Below, in pieces: positions 36,085 to 49,037 of a stretch of DNA of 64,000 nt. This DNA comes from Branchiostoma floridae (Eukaryota; Chordata; Leptocardii; Amphioxiformes; Branchiostomatidae), in assembly GCF_000003815.2 (NCBI RefSeq), contig NC_049986.1, forward strand, positions 2,569,685 through 2,633,684, in the 5' to 3' direction. The notes below the pieces were generated by a model. That model was given only the letters and a program-made list of their open reading frames with translations, made no database searches and was not told the DNA's origin. Within the stretch, counting starts at the first letter, position 1; each line of letters starts with the position of its first letter. The position numbers and the translations under genes were made by a program.

Positions 36085-36480
36085 AAGACAAGTGATTACC
36101 TTCACCAAGAAGGTCATGTTTTTGGGTAGTGTTTGTGGGTGTGTGCATGTGTAGAAGACCACTATAATTCGAGAACACCTGGATGTATTGTAATGATATT
36201 TGGTACATGGGTAGGGCTTGATAAGACCTGGAAAAGATGACATTTTTGGCACCCTAGCAGCTTGACATGGTACTGCAGTGCAACGTCCTGTTTTGAGGTC
36301 GGAACATGCTATTGTCATGTTTTTTTGAGTAGTAGAAAGCTCCTGGCGCCAAGAGCAAGGGGTTTAAGTTTGGGCCGCTTATTCTATAGTGGTCTTTGTA
36401 AGTGAGTTGACCTGGACTGTAGATAAAAATGGAAATGTTGAAGCTAAAACATAAGTTTTTTTCAGTTAAGACCATGCTAT
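36085..36480 (+). repeat. Dispersed repeat family, copy 2
   Basis: This is the same family as 1440-1810, with the shared blocks in the same order. It starts at the small hairpin CCTTCACCAAGAAGG, then a GTGGGTGTGTGCATGTG stretch, and a conserved GGATGTATTGTAATGATATT core. The copies are well diverged, so they are old insertions. Confidence 0.6.
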
Positions 36481-36611
36481 CCAGGTGAATGTAAAAGTTA
36501 AGTATGAGAAAAGTCAACAAATTTACCATAGGGATAACTAGTTAGACTCTTTTTTAAAGGCTACTGGTTAGGTTGAATACAGAGGTGTAGGCCTAGAAAT
36601 TGTTTGACTGT

Positions 36612-36656
36612 TCCAAAATCATATCCAGTTGCTTGAGTAACTGCTTTTTGGCATAG
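36612..36656. repeat. Single arm of the 11.5 kb inverted-repeat family
   Basis: CCAAAATCATATCCAGTTGC and TTGAGTAACTGCTTTTTGGC match the right arm at 11628-11664. No partner arm is visible nearby, so this is a fragment. Confidence 0.6.
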
Positions 36657-38415
36657 GCCTAGAAAACCTTTAGCTCTAGGACATGGTACCATGTATAAGA
36701 AAGGAGTTGTCTTGGCAATCCAGAAATGACAATAACCATACTTTGACTTCTGCAGGCTGCTAGTGCAAAGGTAAAATAGTTGCAGGAATGAAGTCACACA
36801 GAGTATATAAATTGCTTTCAGAAAGTTTGCAGTGAATCAGTGCAAGATTTTAAAGTGATATCACCCTCCAAGAAACTTGGTCCTATCCTAATAAAGGTTA
36901 AAACTACTACTTGGAAAAGTATTGGACATCAGTAGAAGCAAGGCCTTTGAAGAGTATTTGTTTTGAACTTTTGATTGAGCAGCGATGAGAACCACACTCT
37001 TGGGTTTTGAGGTCTTACAGATGTGGCCAATGAGCAAGACAGCAGGTGCCGATGTCAAGTTGAATTGGGTCAATTGCCCGAAAATGGCCGCTCCAAAGGG
37101 CTGCAAGTTATCCGCAGGAATCCCTATTTGGTATCATCAAGCGCTGGCTAAAGCCCACGGCTGTCTCTGTAGAGTGTGGCTGGATTTGCGGCTGTCTCAG
37201 ACTCACTCTTTAAGGGCAGTCTACTGGGACAGTGATCAAATATGGGCAATACATCAGGTTCATCTGACGGAATGTTTGCTGATGAAAATTTTACAGCAAT
37301 ACACTGAAGTACTGAAGTTTGATTTGAAAAAAAGGGGGTTCATCAATTGCAACTGATTCTGAGTAGGTAGTTGTAAAACCACTTGTACTGACTCAACAGA
37401 TATGGCAAGAAGTATTTATTTTGTTCTGGTCAAGAAGTAATTTAGAAATCAGCATATGTCTTAGAATGCTTAGATAGACAGAAAAAAGTTTTTGCCAATG
37501 GAGCTGCATAACAGCATTTCCTTTTGAGCACGTCTAATGTTTCTGCGTGTCAAAAGCTATCTTGATCCTTGTACTATAGACAAGCTTTCAAGTGTAGCGG
37601 TAGAAGATGTGTCACCGGCATAGCACCATTTCGTCTTTTGACCCCTACTCCCCGCAGAACAGGTGGATTTGTACAAGTAAGCAGGGGCATTAAGGCTCCT
37701 TACACGTGTCCACACTTTCTTTTAAAAGCGAAGAAATGTGGATTTCGAAAGCCCCTCGGGTCAGCGTTGGGCCAGCACCGGGCCTCCAGGGCCCCTACCT
37801 GCCGAAAAAGAAGGGGCTGAAATTGATCCGTTGGGGAGAAATTGACCTCATTGTATAAATGGCCAGAGGCTAAAGTTATTACCAAGGATTATAGTTGTCA
37901 AGATGAGAGGAAAATGGACTATAGTGGTCATTGACTACTATGTGGGGCACTTAGATGTTTAACCTTGTCTTTCCCAAGTGAGTGGGAGGCATATTGACAG
38001 TTACTTATCCAGCAATTACTGCGGTCTGAAAATCGCAATAAAAGTTACTGGTGCCAGAGAATCCTGTAATGATTTTCCAAAATCATTACGGCTATTTATG
38101 GCGGAGAATGGCAGAAAATTGAATGAAACGGCAGTTATTGAGGTGTGTGGCACCTTTGGTGGTGCAGTTTGCTTGATTGTCATAGATCAGGTGGTACCAG
38201 AGGTGCAAAGCTCATTCATCATACGCCTCGGAACCTTAAAACGTCAAGAAGCTACTTTAAGAAGGCCTTTGAAGAGGACATGGCCTATTTAAATGAAGCG
38301 ATCTGAAGTGTTGTACTAGCCCATGTAGAGATCGGTTCTCACATAGAATGAGCTTTACTACATATACCCTGTAGATACCAACCACCAAGCGAGGTGATTT
38401 GTTCAGGTTACTTTG

Positions 38416-38775
38416 TAAGGCTCAGAAGACATCAGTTCACGAAAGGACTATGGGTCTTCTGTGCATTCTGATTTGAAAGTTTCAAATGAGCCAAGAAGTT
38501 TGTAGAAGTATTCATGAAACAATGCTCTGAATATGTCTTTCTGGCTCTTCACTAAGAGCCAAGCATTAGAATTTGCAATACTTTTTTGCATTATAAGACT
38601 CAAAAGACATCAGCTTACCAAAGAACTATGGGCCTTCTGAATCTGAGCATCCAGATTTTAAATTTACAAATGAGCCAAGAAGTTTGTAGAAGTTTTGTTC
38701 ACAAAGTATTCCTCTGAATATGTCTTTTCTTGTCCTTCAAAAAGAGCCAAGCATTACAATTTGCAATTCTTTTTT
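38416..38775 (+). repeat. Tandem duplication, 177-bp period
   Basis: Copies start at 38416 and 38593. They share AATGAGCCAAGAAGTTTGTA, CTCTGAATATGTCTTT and AGAGCCAAGCATTA. It is moderately diverged. Confidence 0.85.
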
Positions 38776-39498
38776 TACATGAAAAATGAGCACACTTAGA
38801 ATTTAGACCTCTGTTTCAAAAAAACCCCAACCTTGTCGGTTTGATTATCTTTAACGATTTGCTCTGCCTCAAAGGTATCTTTGAATTTATGATCTATTCC
38901 GGGGAGTGTTGCAAAATATTGACCCAGAGACATTGATCCCATGTTAAGTGTGTTCTGTGATTAATGCACTCTGTTCCTTTGCACTGGAGTAAAGTCGTTA
39001 AAGGTTGACAAAGCTGTTCGCTGGTTTTACATGGCCGTAACTTTGCCAAGGTGTTTTCTCTTCCCGTAATAGTGTCCCCACTGAAAGCGATGTTAGTAGT
39101 TCAATGGGTGCACTGACCTCTGTTGTCAGGAGAAGGCTATTTGTTAACCTTCCAGCCCACCAAAGACAAATCAAACACTCTCAGAACACCTTTGTGGATT
39201 AAAGAAGTTGCATTGCCTGCAGGGGAGGATATGTGGCTAAGACTTGACTTGTTTGTTGTAAGTAAGAATGATCACAAGAACACACTGTGAAATTGATCCC
39301 CAGAAGTATACATGTCAATAGATGACATCTGTCTTGACATCTATCTTTCAAGTTGCAGAGCGGACAATATGATAATGGTTTAAAGTCAATATCTTAACGA
39401 CACTGTGGGCGTCTGACAGTGATTGTCAGAAGCAAGTAACATAGTTTTTATAAATTACGGCCATGAAGGAGTTATACTGCTATATTTATGTCACAGTA

Positions 39499-39788
39499 GA
39501 GATCACGATCCAGTAGAATCGCCGATTCTCCTAGGAGAGATCGTGACCGGAGTTAGTCCTAGGACCAACTGCAATCACGATCTCTTCTAAGAGAATCGGC
39601 GATTCTACTAGTACAGATTGCAATCGGGATCTCTCCTAGGACCAAGTCCGATCCAAACTCAAATGATGCTAACATATAGGAAACAGACTTCGATCGGGAT
39701 CTGTCCTAGGAGAATCGGCGATTCTACTAGTACAGCTTGCAATCGGGATCTGTCTTAGGACAAACTCCAATCCAATTTCAAGTGATAT
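39499..39788. repeat. Complex palindromic repeat of AATCGGCGATT and CCTAGG motifs
   Basis: A unit of about 75 bp (about 39591-39667) recurs at about 39709-39784, with GAATCGGCGATTCTACTAGT, ATTGCAATCGGGATCT and CTAGGACCAA modules. An inverted copy (39508-39550) precedes them. GAATCGNCGATTC is itself palindromic and occurs three times. The CpG- and GATC-rich block contrasts with the AT-rich flanks. It may be a foldback transposon end or small satellite. Confidence 0.8.
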
Positions 39789-40342
39789 ATGCCTTTACAA
39801 CAAGGAGGTCAGGATACTGAATCCATTTCTTGCATGATATGTATTGAAAATGTAAACGACTTCAAGAAATCTATCAACAGAATCTTGTCCTTGCACAAAA
39901 ATGTCACTTTTCTCAAAGGGTAAAATTAGCTCTAGAACTTGTCTCTTTCTGATGACGAAATAGGGAATCCCTGCGGTCTATTAATTTCTCTTGGGCTCAT
40001 ATCTTCCTTTGAGTCCTAGACTTAGATCTTTCTCTGAAATTAAAAGCAGTTTCGAAGTTTTCTTTGAAGGCATTGTTTGGTTGTGGCAAGGTCACTAACA
40101 TATGATCGATAAAAGCAGTTATTTATTAACACAGCCCTCCGTGACTCTGATTTTACCTTGTCAAGAAATACAGGAGAAACAAGAAAGCTTTAAAAAAAAG
40201 CTGGCCGCCGGTACATATATTGGGAAAAAGCCTGGATGTTAAACAGAATCGCATGAAAAGACGGCGGTTAAACATGGCAGTCTTGAATTGGTCTATTTTC
40301 TATCAAAAGATGGGATTTGTTGAACAAAGTGAAAAAAAACAT

Positions 40343-40421
40343 TGTTGTAAGTGGGGTTCGAACCCACGGCAAAAGAACTGCGATCTGAACGCAGCACCTT
40401 AGACCACTCGGCCATGCTGAC
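40343..40421 (-). tRNA. tRNA-Leu(CAG)-like gene with a broken acceptor stem, probable pseudogene
   Basis: The minus strand reads GTCAGCA, then an A-box (TGGCCGAGTGG), an anticodon arm CTGCG-TTCAGAT-CGCAG with anticodon CAG, a long variable region and a perfect T-arm (GTGGG-TTCGAAC-CCCAC with a B-box). A T-run follows within about 12 nt. The 5' acceptor strand (GTCAGCA) and the 3' strand (TTACAAC) pair at only three of seven positions, and the variable arm is shorter than usual for tRNA-Leu. The pol III promoter boxes are intact but the acceptor stem is not, so this is likely a tRNA pseudogene or tRNA-derived repeat. Confidence 0.75.
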
Positions 40422-43017
40422 TTGGTTGCGTGAAGTGCGTTTCAAATGGCTTTAACAAGGACTATGTTAGATGATGCATCCAAACCAAACGAACCATTGA
40501 ACGAACGGCTTCTATCGATTCAAAGCCGGTGCGTAGAAACAAGCATCCAGACAATTTCAGTTTGACTTTCCCAGTCATATACAAAGTTATTTCACTGGTG
40601 GCAATGAAGCTGAAAGTAAGCTTGGATTTGGAAGGCAGATGTTTGACTACTGCCGTTACTTTGAAATGGATGTTTTGATTCTCAATCCTCGTATTGCCGA
40701 GTTTCCTATGAACCATTGCTACAGTTGAAAGACTTGAGATGACAAAATTTGGAACTGTTTGATGTGTGTTATATGACAATGATTGTTATTGTTGTTATTG
40801 GGTGGGCGGACTACTCTAGGTGCTGAATTGCATGTAGATTTACAATATTGGTAGGTGGGGCAAACTGCAAGGGTCTGTAGTCTGTACACACGCAGGGCCT
40901 ACTACGCAGGGCCTAGCGACTTTAGTACAACAGTTACTGTTACAGTAGTTGCCCAATTTGCAGCTTTTGAACTGTAAGGATATGAACTGCTCACACTACT
41001 GAGTAAGTCAGGAATGTAATATAACTATAAAGTGCCTTTCCTAATGGTACAAGATCAGGGGGTGTTCAGGGCGTATCAGAGGTATCAAACCTACCACCTC
41101 TTGGTTCTGGACCAACACACTACCAATTGCCCAAAACAATGCCACTATGATAAGATGCAAGTGTAGGTATATTATTCCATGGACATATTCAGATTCCTCC
41201 ATATCAGCAATAATTATTGTGTATTATTTATACTATTAAAAAGAAGTTTGTTTTTCAGCTGTCAGTCACCAAAATTTCCAAACAGCATTCTGGGTTCATT
41301 TTCTTTCAAGTTTTTTTTTTAAATCTTGTCTTTGCAAAGTAGATAGTTGGGTTATACATTTGTATATGAAAAAATTAGGTTAATGAAGACAGATTGAAAA
41401 GAGAAAGAACACTGTTGATTTTACATTGTCCGCAGCAAATGTCATTACGAGGAGGAAATAATGATGTATTGCTCTGGCGTCCGACCTTCCTTTTAAGGAA
41501 AGAAAGGATTGGTTGGGGCGTGGCTCTCCCATCAGTACTGGTGATTCCCTGGATTTCTGAGCTGTTACCTTTAAGTGGTAAATGACAAATAGATGAGAGA
41601 TTTAATGAGAATTCGAATCTAGATTCATTACTGTGCTTTCGGGCCCCTGTAGATTATGGAGAAATAATTCACTGCTAATATTTCATCTGGGATTGATACA
41701 TTTAATGTATAATTTCCAATATTACTCCCACATAGAATGATAATACTACTGCAGTGTTTTTTTCATACGTGAAGTTGGATACATCTTTTTACCGTATTTG
41801 GTAGTACGTACTGCGCCTTTGTTTTGTCCTTTCTAGCACCTCTACCTTATCCCAGGTCAGTGAATGTCAGCCGTAATTTTGAGTGATGTTTCCATAGATA
41901 ATTACAGAAATTGCTTTGGAAATGAGGAGTATGGGAAATTGACCGGATTGGACAGGTAGAAGTATTACCCGTCCCCCTGGGAAGACAAATTATTTCTCGG
42001 CGAGTAAGCGAAATATATTGCTACAACACTGTCCACCATTCGACTAGGTAAACAGGTCGATATACATGTAGGGTCACACTTGCAGTATTCATGATAGGTA
42101 TTTCTTACTGAACTTGTATTGCCAAGTTCTGAAAAACAATTTCATATACTAGTCTCACATATAGATAGACAGAAAATGATTATGAGGCATGTGTGAAGAT
42201 CTTTTCTATTTGTTTTGTTAATTTTTACACATCATAGTTTTAGAACTCCAAACTTGGGAGAAGAAAGTAGATCATTGCTATGTATTATTTTTGCCACATT
42301 TTGTCAAGATCTTAGTGCCTAGAGTGTGTTTTGATTTTTATATAGGGAACCCTTTGCAGATTGCATGGAAAAATGTGAAATAGTAGGCAGTGTTAGTTCA
42401 GTTATTTCTATTTCACAAAATCACATTCTCCCAAATATGTTCTCATGCAGATTTTGTTTCTGTCGTACTGTTAGGATTTGTAAAAAAGAATTCATAGCAG
42501 TTTGAGTTCAGTGGTCCAAAGACTTTAATCATATGAAAGGTTCCACACTGCTTTTTTGCTCCCTCTTTTCCGGTCATTTATCAACGTCCTATGAGAACTC
42601 TATATTAGTAACTTGATTAGAGTCAAATCTATCAAATTTGTGTAGAAAAAATCAGGTCATCGGGCAAGATTGTCTGAAGGTTAAAGTAAGGAGTGCCGAT
42701 GGGAATAGGAGGTTGCTTTTTTCTGAATTTTTCATAAATTGACCCGTTAAATATTACACTGACCTGACCTTCTTTTTTGCCAGTAAGTTTTTGTTAATTC
42801 TCAATTACACAAGTCTCTTTTTGGAGTTAATTGAATGCAAAGTTGAAGGGTATCTACTAGTGCATTTTGCCTCTTGGTTGTCGAAGCTGTAAATTGCTAG
42901 AGTTGGGGAATATTGGAAACATGTAATGGTCTAACAGTTGGACACATGTGAATTACCGCGACCTTCACAATTGAAGACTCAGGTCTCAAGTTTCAAGTTT
43001 CAAGTTTATTTATTTTA

Positions 43018-43064
43018 CCAGGGAATACCTCAGATCCATTGATCTGATTTTCAGGTATCCCTGG
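43018..43064 (+). repeat. Nested hairpin CCAGGGAATACCT / AGGTATCCCTGG
   Basis: The outer stem (43018-43030 with 43053-43064) encloses an inner stem CAGATC-CATT-GATCTG. TTTCAAG repeated three times and TTTATTTATTTT precede it. It is probably the end of a retroelement. A T/A-rich (TTTTA)n stretch follows at 43195-43240. Confidence 0.65.
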
Positions 43065-43850
43065 ACACACATTGGTCTTTTGAATGACAGAAATAGGTCC
43101 TCTAATTGACAGCTGTGACCATTTTTGTCCGAAAGATATTATGGATGGAATTTAACATTTCCCTAAAAAGATAGCAGCACAGGTGTAGGTTATGGTTATT
43201 TTATTCATTTTATTTTATTTCATTTTATTTCATTTCTGTCATTTTCCCCCGGGTTGTCCACTCAGTGCTATACACTGCTTTGCAGTGGATATTTTCTTAT
43301 ATGTTGTTTAAACTGAGTTCTAAAATTGTAAAGAAAAGATGAGTTCTTCTTGTGATGTACGTAATTCAGCTTTGCTTGCTCCTTTTTGTTATTTCTCTTT
43401 CTGCAAACTCTGTAGCTAGCTTCTTCTATGCTTGGTATGAAAGGAAGTTCTCTTGTTTTTTGCAGTGAAGTTTTGTATGTGTTTGTGGTTAATTACTGAA
43501 TAGAAATATTCGGAGTGGACAAAATTACAGGGTTCAAAATACCCCCTGATTTGAACTTCAAAGATTAAAGATTGCAGGTGAAGATGTAAGCTACTTGCAA
43601 CTTTGAAGGCTACAAAAAGCTAGGCTTGATGAATCCTAGGTAGCCAGCATAGAAAAGCCCAAATTCCCAGTAGGTTGCAAAGAATTGCAGTTAAAAGCTC
43701 AATGATACTAGTCAATTGATCTTGACTAACATTTGAACTATGAAGATAACATAGGCCGCATACTGTGTAGGACAGAAAGAACAGCTTGCAGAAACATTTT
43801 TTTTTTCAAATCGCTGGTAAAATATCTGACAACTTGCAATATTGCAAGTA

Positions 43851-44060
43851 ACACTACTTTACCTTTATCCACAGGGTAACCTATATTCATTGGGTTTACC
43901 CACATGGTATTTAAGATATCAAGCCGACAGATGGCGGTTTCAAGTTGTAATATGTTCAAACTTCTAGTTTGAAACTGTCGTCCGTCGACTTGAAAACCTA
44001 AATACTCGTTTTTGTAAGCAATGGATCTAGGTTACCCTGCGGATAAAGGTGAACTAGCGT
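43851..44060. mobile_element. Palindromic MITE with TA duplication, copy 2
   Basis: The right end, GGATAAAGGTGAACTAGCGT, matches copy 1. The left end is degraded (ACACTACTTTACCTTTATCC). TA flanks both sides (43849-43850, 44061-44062). The interior is palindromic with GTTTCAAG...GTTTGAAAC and CGTCCGTCGAC. GGTAACCTATAT and its inverse are better preserved here than in copy 1, so comparing the two recovers the shared layout. It is non-coding. Confidence 0.85.
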
Positions 44061-44062
44061 TA

Positions 44063-47000
44063 GAAACAGAAACAGGTATTTTGAGCTTTGAATACTTTCT
44101 AATCATCATATAATGTTTCTTACATGGTTCTCCTGATTCTTATGAAATAAAGTGGTGGTAAAAGAATCTGGCAATTATTAGCGATTGAAAGATGGACTTG
44201 AATAATGGAAACGACATGGAAATTTCAAATTTGTCTCTGATCAAAGACGACAAATTCGACAAATTCTGGATATCATGAAGACAGTGTGACTTGTGACTTA
44301 TACAAGATCATTTTACACTTTAAGAGAATCCACCGCAATTGGAGGTTGGAGGACAAATCTGCAACTTGGGAAAACTCATTCCAACAGGTATTTACTTATG
44401 ATTATTTTGTGTTCTCTTCGTTCTCACTTTGTGTGCTGTTGGAGTGAAAATATCACATGTTTTGTTGCCTCTGTTTGATTTACTGATGCAGTTATTTTAG
44501 TTTCGGTATTATTCATACAACAAAGTACTTGTACCACCATGTTTTCAGACATACCTATCAAATTTAGGAAAATATCTTTAGGCGAAAAATACAAATATCT
44601 TGAGGCAAAAAAAAAAATACAAAATCAGAAATGGAACATTGGACACTTTTCAAATAAAGCACGTAGCGTACTCTGTGTATGGTTAGAATGCTGTGTGGAG
44701 AAAACATACTGTATCCTCCAGGATGTAATGTATCAGGCTCAATGTATCCTGAAAATATTACAAATATTTTATCATCATCATCATCTTCGCCACATATCAG
44801 CCGTGTATGTTACTGAGGTGGGCCGTCATTGTTCTCCACAGTTTACAACTGTTTAGCTGTAACTCAGCTTGAAAGTTGTGTCAAAGTTTGACTAAAATTG
44901 ACTGGGAGAAAAGTCCTTTTTTCCTCTGAAAAACAAGTACAAGTAGGTCTTTGACAAAAAGATTGATACCAGGTATGCTGGTCTTCTAGTTCATCACCAC
45001 CATTTGTCCAATGGTAAGGAGCGATAGAAGAGGGGGTGTGATGGAACTGATTTGGCTTGTCAGCAATGATGAATGAATAGAGCGGGGATTCCTTCGATTG
45101 ATGGTTGATTTCAGACTACGGCGAGCACCTGAAATGTGGCGGTGAGCTTTATCTCGCTCTAAGTCAGGTGGAGAAACCCAGATAACGCTTTCAGTCGAAG
45201 AATTTAAACTTTACGTCCAAGCAATGAACACCTCGGTATGCCAGTTTCTAGAAGAAAACTTGAGGGGAAGATCGTAATTTAGATATATCTGCCATTCACT
45301 CCTTACAGTCCATGTATTTGTGCTGAAAATCTTTTGGGTCATCTTGAAATGTTGTCCTTCCTGGATTGCCCATTCAGTGCACTTTCTTCTAATGTCTGCT
45401 GTTGTGTCGCACAATGCCGTTGTATATATATATTTGCTGTTTTTGTGAGTTCCATTTTGTATATGTTATCAAAAAAAGCATTAGAAATTATTAGATTCAA
45501 GATGATCATATTGGCACAAAAGAAAAGTTTGGTAGGTTAAGTTTACATAAATTTGCATAATTACAGGTGTCCATTTAATTCTTAATGTAGCTGAATAAAT
45601 TTACATATTATCTAATAAGCTGTCTTGGAAACAGTTGACAAAATTCTCATCAAAAGACATCAGTGTCTTACAAGAAACCCATCTCTAGACATCAGGCAAT
45701 TTGAATGTATTGTGTTGATTGCAAACAGCACAAAATGTGCCTTTTGATAACCTTAAAGGCTGAGGTCTGATACCTTTTCAGCCCTCTTTTCTTGCAGAGG
45801 ATTTGGCATTTTGAAAAGGTTATGATCCTCAATCAAGAACTGGGAATCATCAACCAGAGAATGTTTCTAGAACAGAGGAAATACCAAATGAAGTTGAAAG
45901 CATGAAATGTAGGGCAAGGGAAAAGCAAAGTTTTATCTCAAAAGTTTGATGTGCTGCCGAACGCCTCTGATGTGAAAGAGTTTTGCAAGATTCACAGTGG
46001 ATTAAACAGCGTCATTTCCACACTTCATTTATCACACATGCATCTAACGAACAAGGGAAAATCAATTTGTGCGGCTTGATTATAAACATTTCTCCCAAAG
46101 CTAATGGCGTGATCTACATATAGCGGGAGATTGCGGAGAGTACTGATTGTAGTAGTGAGAGTGAAGGTTTTAACTGAACGATCCCAGGCATTTTCTGTTT
46201 CAATCCATACCACTTTCCAGTTCCAGTAAAAGGTGCTTGGTGACATTTTAATGTTCTTTCTCTGTACCCAGGAAAAGGGCATCTGAAGTGTACTCTTTGT
46301 TCAGGAGTGTGTGTTACAGGTACTTGTGTGGAACGTGCCGATGTGTCCTTGGCACAGCCCTTCCGAGAATCCCCTGGTCAGCTCTTTTGTTAGCTGGCAG
46401 GTTGTGGAGTGATGTATAGGTCAGCTCAAGTCTTGCCCCAAACCACAGGTAACATAAAAGCAAACTAGGGCTAATACATCATCCAAAGGTCAATGATGAG
46501 ATATTGAGAACAATTGGGAAGTGCCTTGGGAGAGTTGCTGGTGAGGAGAGATAGCCAGTTAAGCTGCTGACTTAGCCCCAGAGGACAGGATATTGTAGAT
46601 GTCAGTGATAGAGTGGCTGGTATGTAAGGGATGGGAGAATCTCTCTCAGTTTGCCACCGAAACAATAAATTACCGTTCCGCATGTACCATTTGCGTCATT
46701 TTTGCCTTTTTATTTGAGCTGAGGGATGAGTAAGGGATTTTGGAGGCACTTGTGAAGGAACGTGTTTACATGGCCTGGTGTTGTGAAGTAATGGATATGG
46801 CATTGACCAGCTACCAGTAGAATGATTTCCTAATGGCTGTCCCAGATTCACTAGATCATGAAGATTTCAAGTCAGGCTTTTTTTTCTATTTGCCTTCAGG
46901 AAAAACTTTTCACACCATACCGTGGTGCTTTGTTTGTGAAGAAAAAGGTGCCTTTCAGATACTCTTTGAAGGAAGGATAAATTCATTGCTGAGGGTATAT

Positions 47001-47174
47001 CCACTCGTGCTAATACTATATAGTATTCAAAGCATTACATACATACATGCATGTTTCTGCAGGATATGTTGGAGTAAATCTGAACTTCCCAACTTCTGTC
47101 TTCACTTTGTCATGTAACCGTTAATGGTTTTAGTATGCAGCTAGGGTAAAACGGTGATTTGTTTTACTGGTGAT
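44063..47174. other. Gene-free stretch
   Basis: AT-rich sequence with a short ATC microsatellite at 44771-44785. I see no exon, RNA gene or intact mobile element. Confidence 0.5.
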
Positions 47175-47600
47175 ATTGACGTTGTGCTTCACCCCGTTGG
47201 TGCCCCTTCATGGTCCAAATAACTGGGTGTGAAATTGTAGCTTTCAAACACAAAATAAGAATGAGTAGGCAAATTTCTTTTTTCTTCTTCAAGTTTGTGT
47301 ATAACCTAAGCTGATGTTGATGACTTCGAAACACGTCTGCCCAAAAATTCTAACGTCGGCTCGCTATACTAAGACCTTGACGTTGTGGTAAACACAACAC
47401 TGCATACACCTGTGTTATGGTGTACAAAATGACAAAATTTCGGCCCTGTCTCGCAATAAAACAAGTTTGAATTGCCTCTTCCTTTTACGTGAATGCAGGC
47501 TGTTTTTTGTAGTTACAAATGGGGTGAAAGAAATGTAGGCAGGTAAAACTGACGTTGACTTTGTGCGTTCCCCGAAATGGTGCCTCCCTGTGGCCTACAT
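47175..47600 (+). repeat. Three related TTGACGTTG segments
   Basis: TTGACGTTG-type sequences recur at 47176, 47378 and (as CTGACGTTGACTTTG) 47549. The first and third are followed by matching modules (CCCCGTTGGTGCC against CCCCGAAATGGTGCC). They lie just left of the first candidate promoter exon at 47667. Confidence 0.4.
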
Positions 47601-47666
47601 TGCCAGGGTGGAAAGTAGGTCGACTGTCACTGAAAATGGAACAGCCCCAAAGTGGATTGATCACTG

Positions 47667-47697
47667 ATGTCACCTGCAGCGGAGATATTTATCCAGA
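47667..47697 (+). CDS. Candidate alternative first coding exon
   Basis: An ATG, preceded in frame by TGA at 47658, opens ten codons (MSPAAEIFIQ) and runs into a strong donor, CCAGA|GTGAGT, leaving phase 1. The exon is tiny and no promoter element is evident. It is listed because the donor is near consensus and the phase agrees with the other candidate first exons downstream. It could be chance. Confidence 0.25.
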
Positions 47698-48812
47698 GTG
47701 AGTTCAAGTATACTAGAAAAGCAGTGAAGCAGGCATTCAGAGATGCTACACCAGGAAAATATAATCATAATGACTTTTGGAGAGCTCTTCAGACGTTGGA
47801 AGGTTGCACCAAAGTTGCTTGTTCCAGTTTGGTTGAAGTTACGTTACGGCAAGTGGTATTGGAAAAAAAAGACCTTGCCTATATCTCCTGGTTTAAATCC
47901 TACAAATATAGAAAATTTTCCACCTGTATCAATTCTTTTATGTCTTATCTTATCTATATTAATCTTCATTGTATGAGGATGTTTCTCTGTACCCTTTTGG
48001 ACAAGTGTTTTTTGATCAACAACAAAGTATGAAATGTACTTGAGTGTGATGTCCTTGACATACAATGTAGTAGATACGGTGGTTACTTGGTAGCTGTCTG
48101 TCTTTTAACCAGACGTGACAAGAAAAGATAAAGCCCAATTGTATAAGGTTGGAGGGATGTAAATGTTAAAGTTAATGTTATTGTGCCTCTAGGCATTAAT
48201 GTTACTGTGAGAATTTTTTGCTTTACTAGGCATTGATGCTTTTCTGAACATGGCACAGATACATTACATTCTCACCAGAAGACTTGTTGTTATAGGACAT
48301 GTTAAACTGGGCTATGTCTGTACTGGTGTAGATGTCTTGTTTTTAAAGTGCTTTTCTCTGTCCTCATTTAAGCCCATCCCACAATGTGTGGGAATCAGGA
48401 AGAATGCATATTTTTATAAGCCTTCACATTGACAAACAGCCCTGCAGTTGACTTATAAGGACCAGTTTGAATGTGATTGCGATAATTGATTGTATTGCTC
48501 AGCTTCACAGAACGTCGGCTTCCTTCTTGTTGAGGTTTTTGAAACTGGGACTTGCTGTAATTGGGGTTAGTGGAAAGATATGACTTTGCTACACATCACT
48601 CAAGTTGATCTGGTAAATCCCTGTGGGCCATGCCGGATTTAGCGCTCATTAATGCATCTAGGTTAACTCAATTGTATGCGTGTGTGGGAGCTAGAAGGCA
48701 AGATCAGACCCAGTACATCCTTGCCTTTGTAAGCAGCAGGCATCTATAGAACAACTAGCTTGGTACATTTTCGTCGGTGAAGCACGCCACATTTCTACCC
48801 GGAGGGGGCTAG

Positions 48813-48900
48813 ATGGAGGCAGTGGTGACGATGAGGTCGACCTACAGCAGTAACCTTGGTTACGGGACGCCGGACACTCCGCCCATGGAACATGAGAAAG
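48813..48900 (+). CDS. Candidate alternative first coding exon
   Basis: The frame opens at ATG 48813, immediately after an in-frame TAG (48810-48812), and runs 29 codons plus one base to AAAG|GTGTTC (phase 1). The peptide begins MEAVVTMRSTYSSNL and ends GYGTPDTPPMEHEK: polar, Pro/Thr-rich and probably disordered. GC content rises locally from about 48780, as at a promoter-proximal exon. The donor is weak (GTGTTC), and the exon might extend if another donor is used. The product is not recognised. It reads as an N-terminal variant of the gene proposed to continue beyond the right edge. Confidence 0.45.
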
Positions 48901-49037
48901 GTGTTCTTCAGTTGTTGTAATTTCCTTGTGTGTTATCTTTTTATTCTATGATGGTCAACAGATGAGATAGAAAATCGTTACTGCCTCAGTTGATGCTTGC
49001 CACTGTCTTGAGTAATATTGGCTTCCTATCGGATGTT

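Noticed and set aside
36985-37356. 123-codon + strand frame
   Set aside because: Mixed composition, no exon signals and no recognisable domain.
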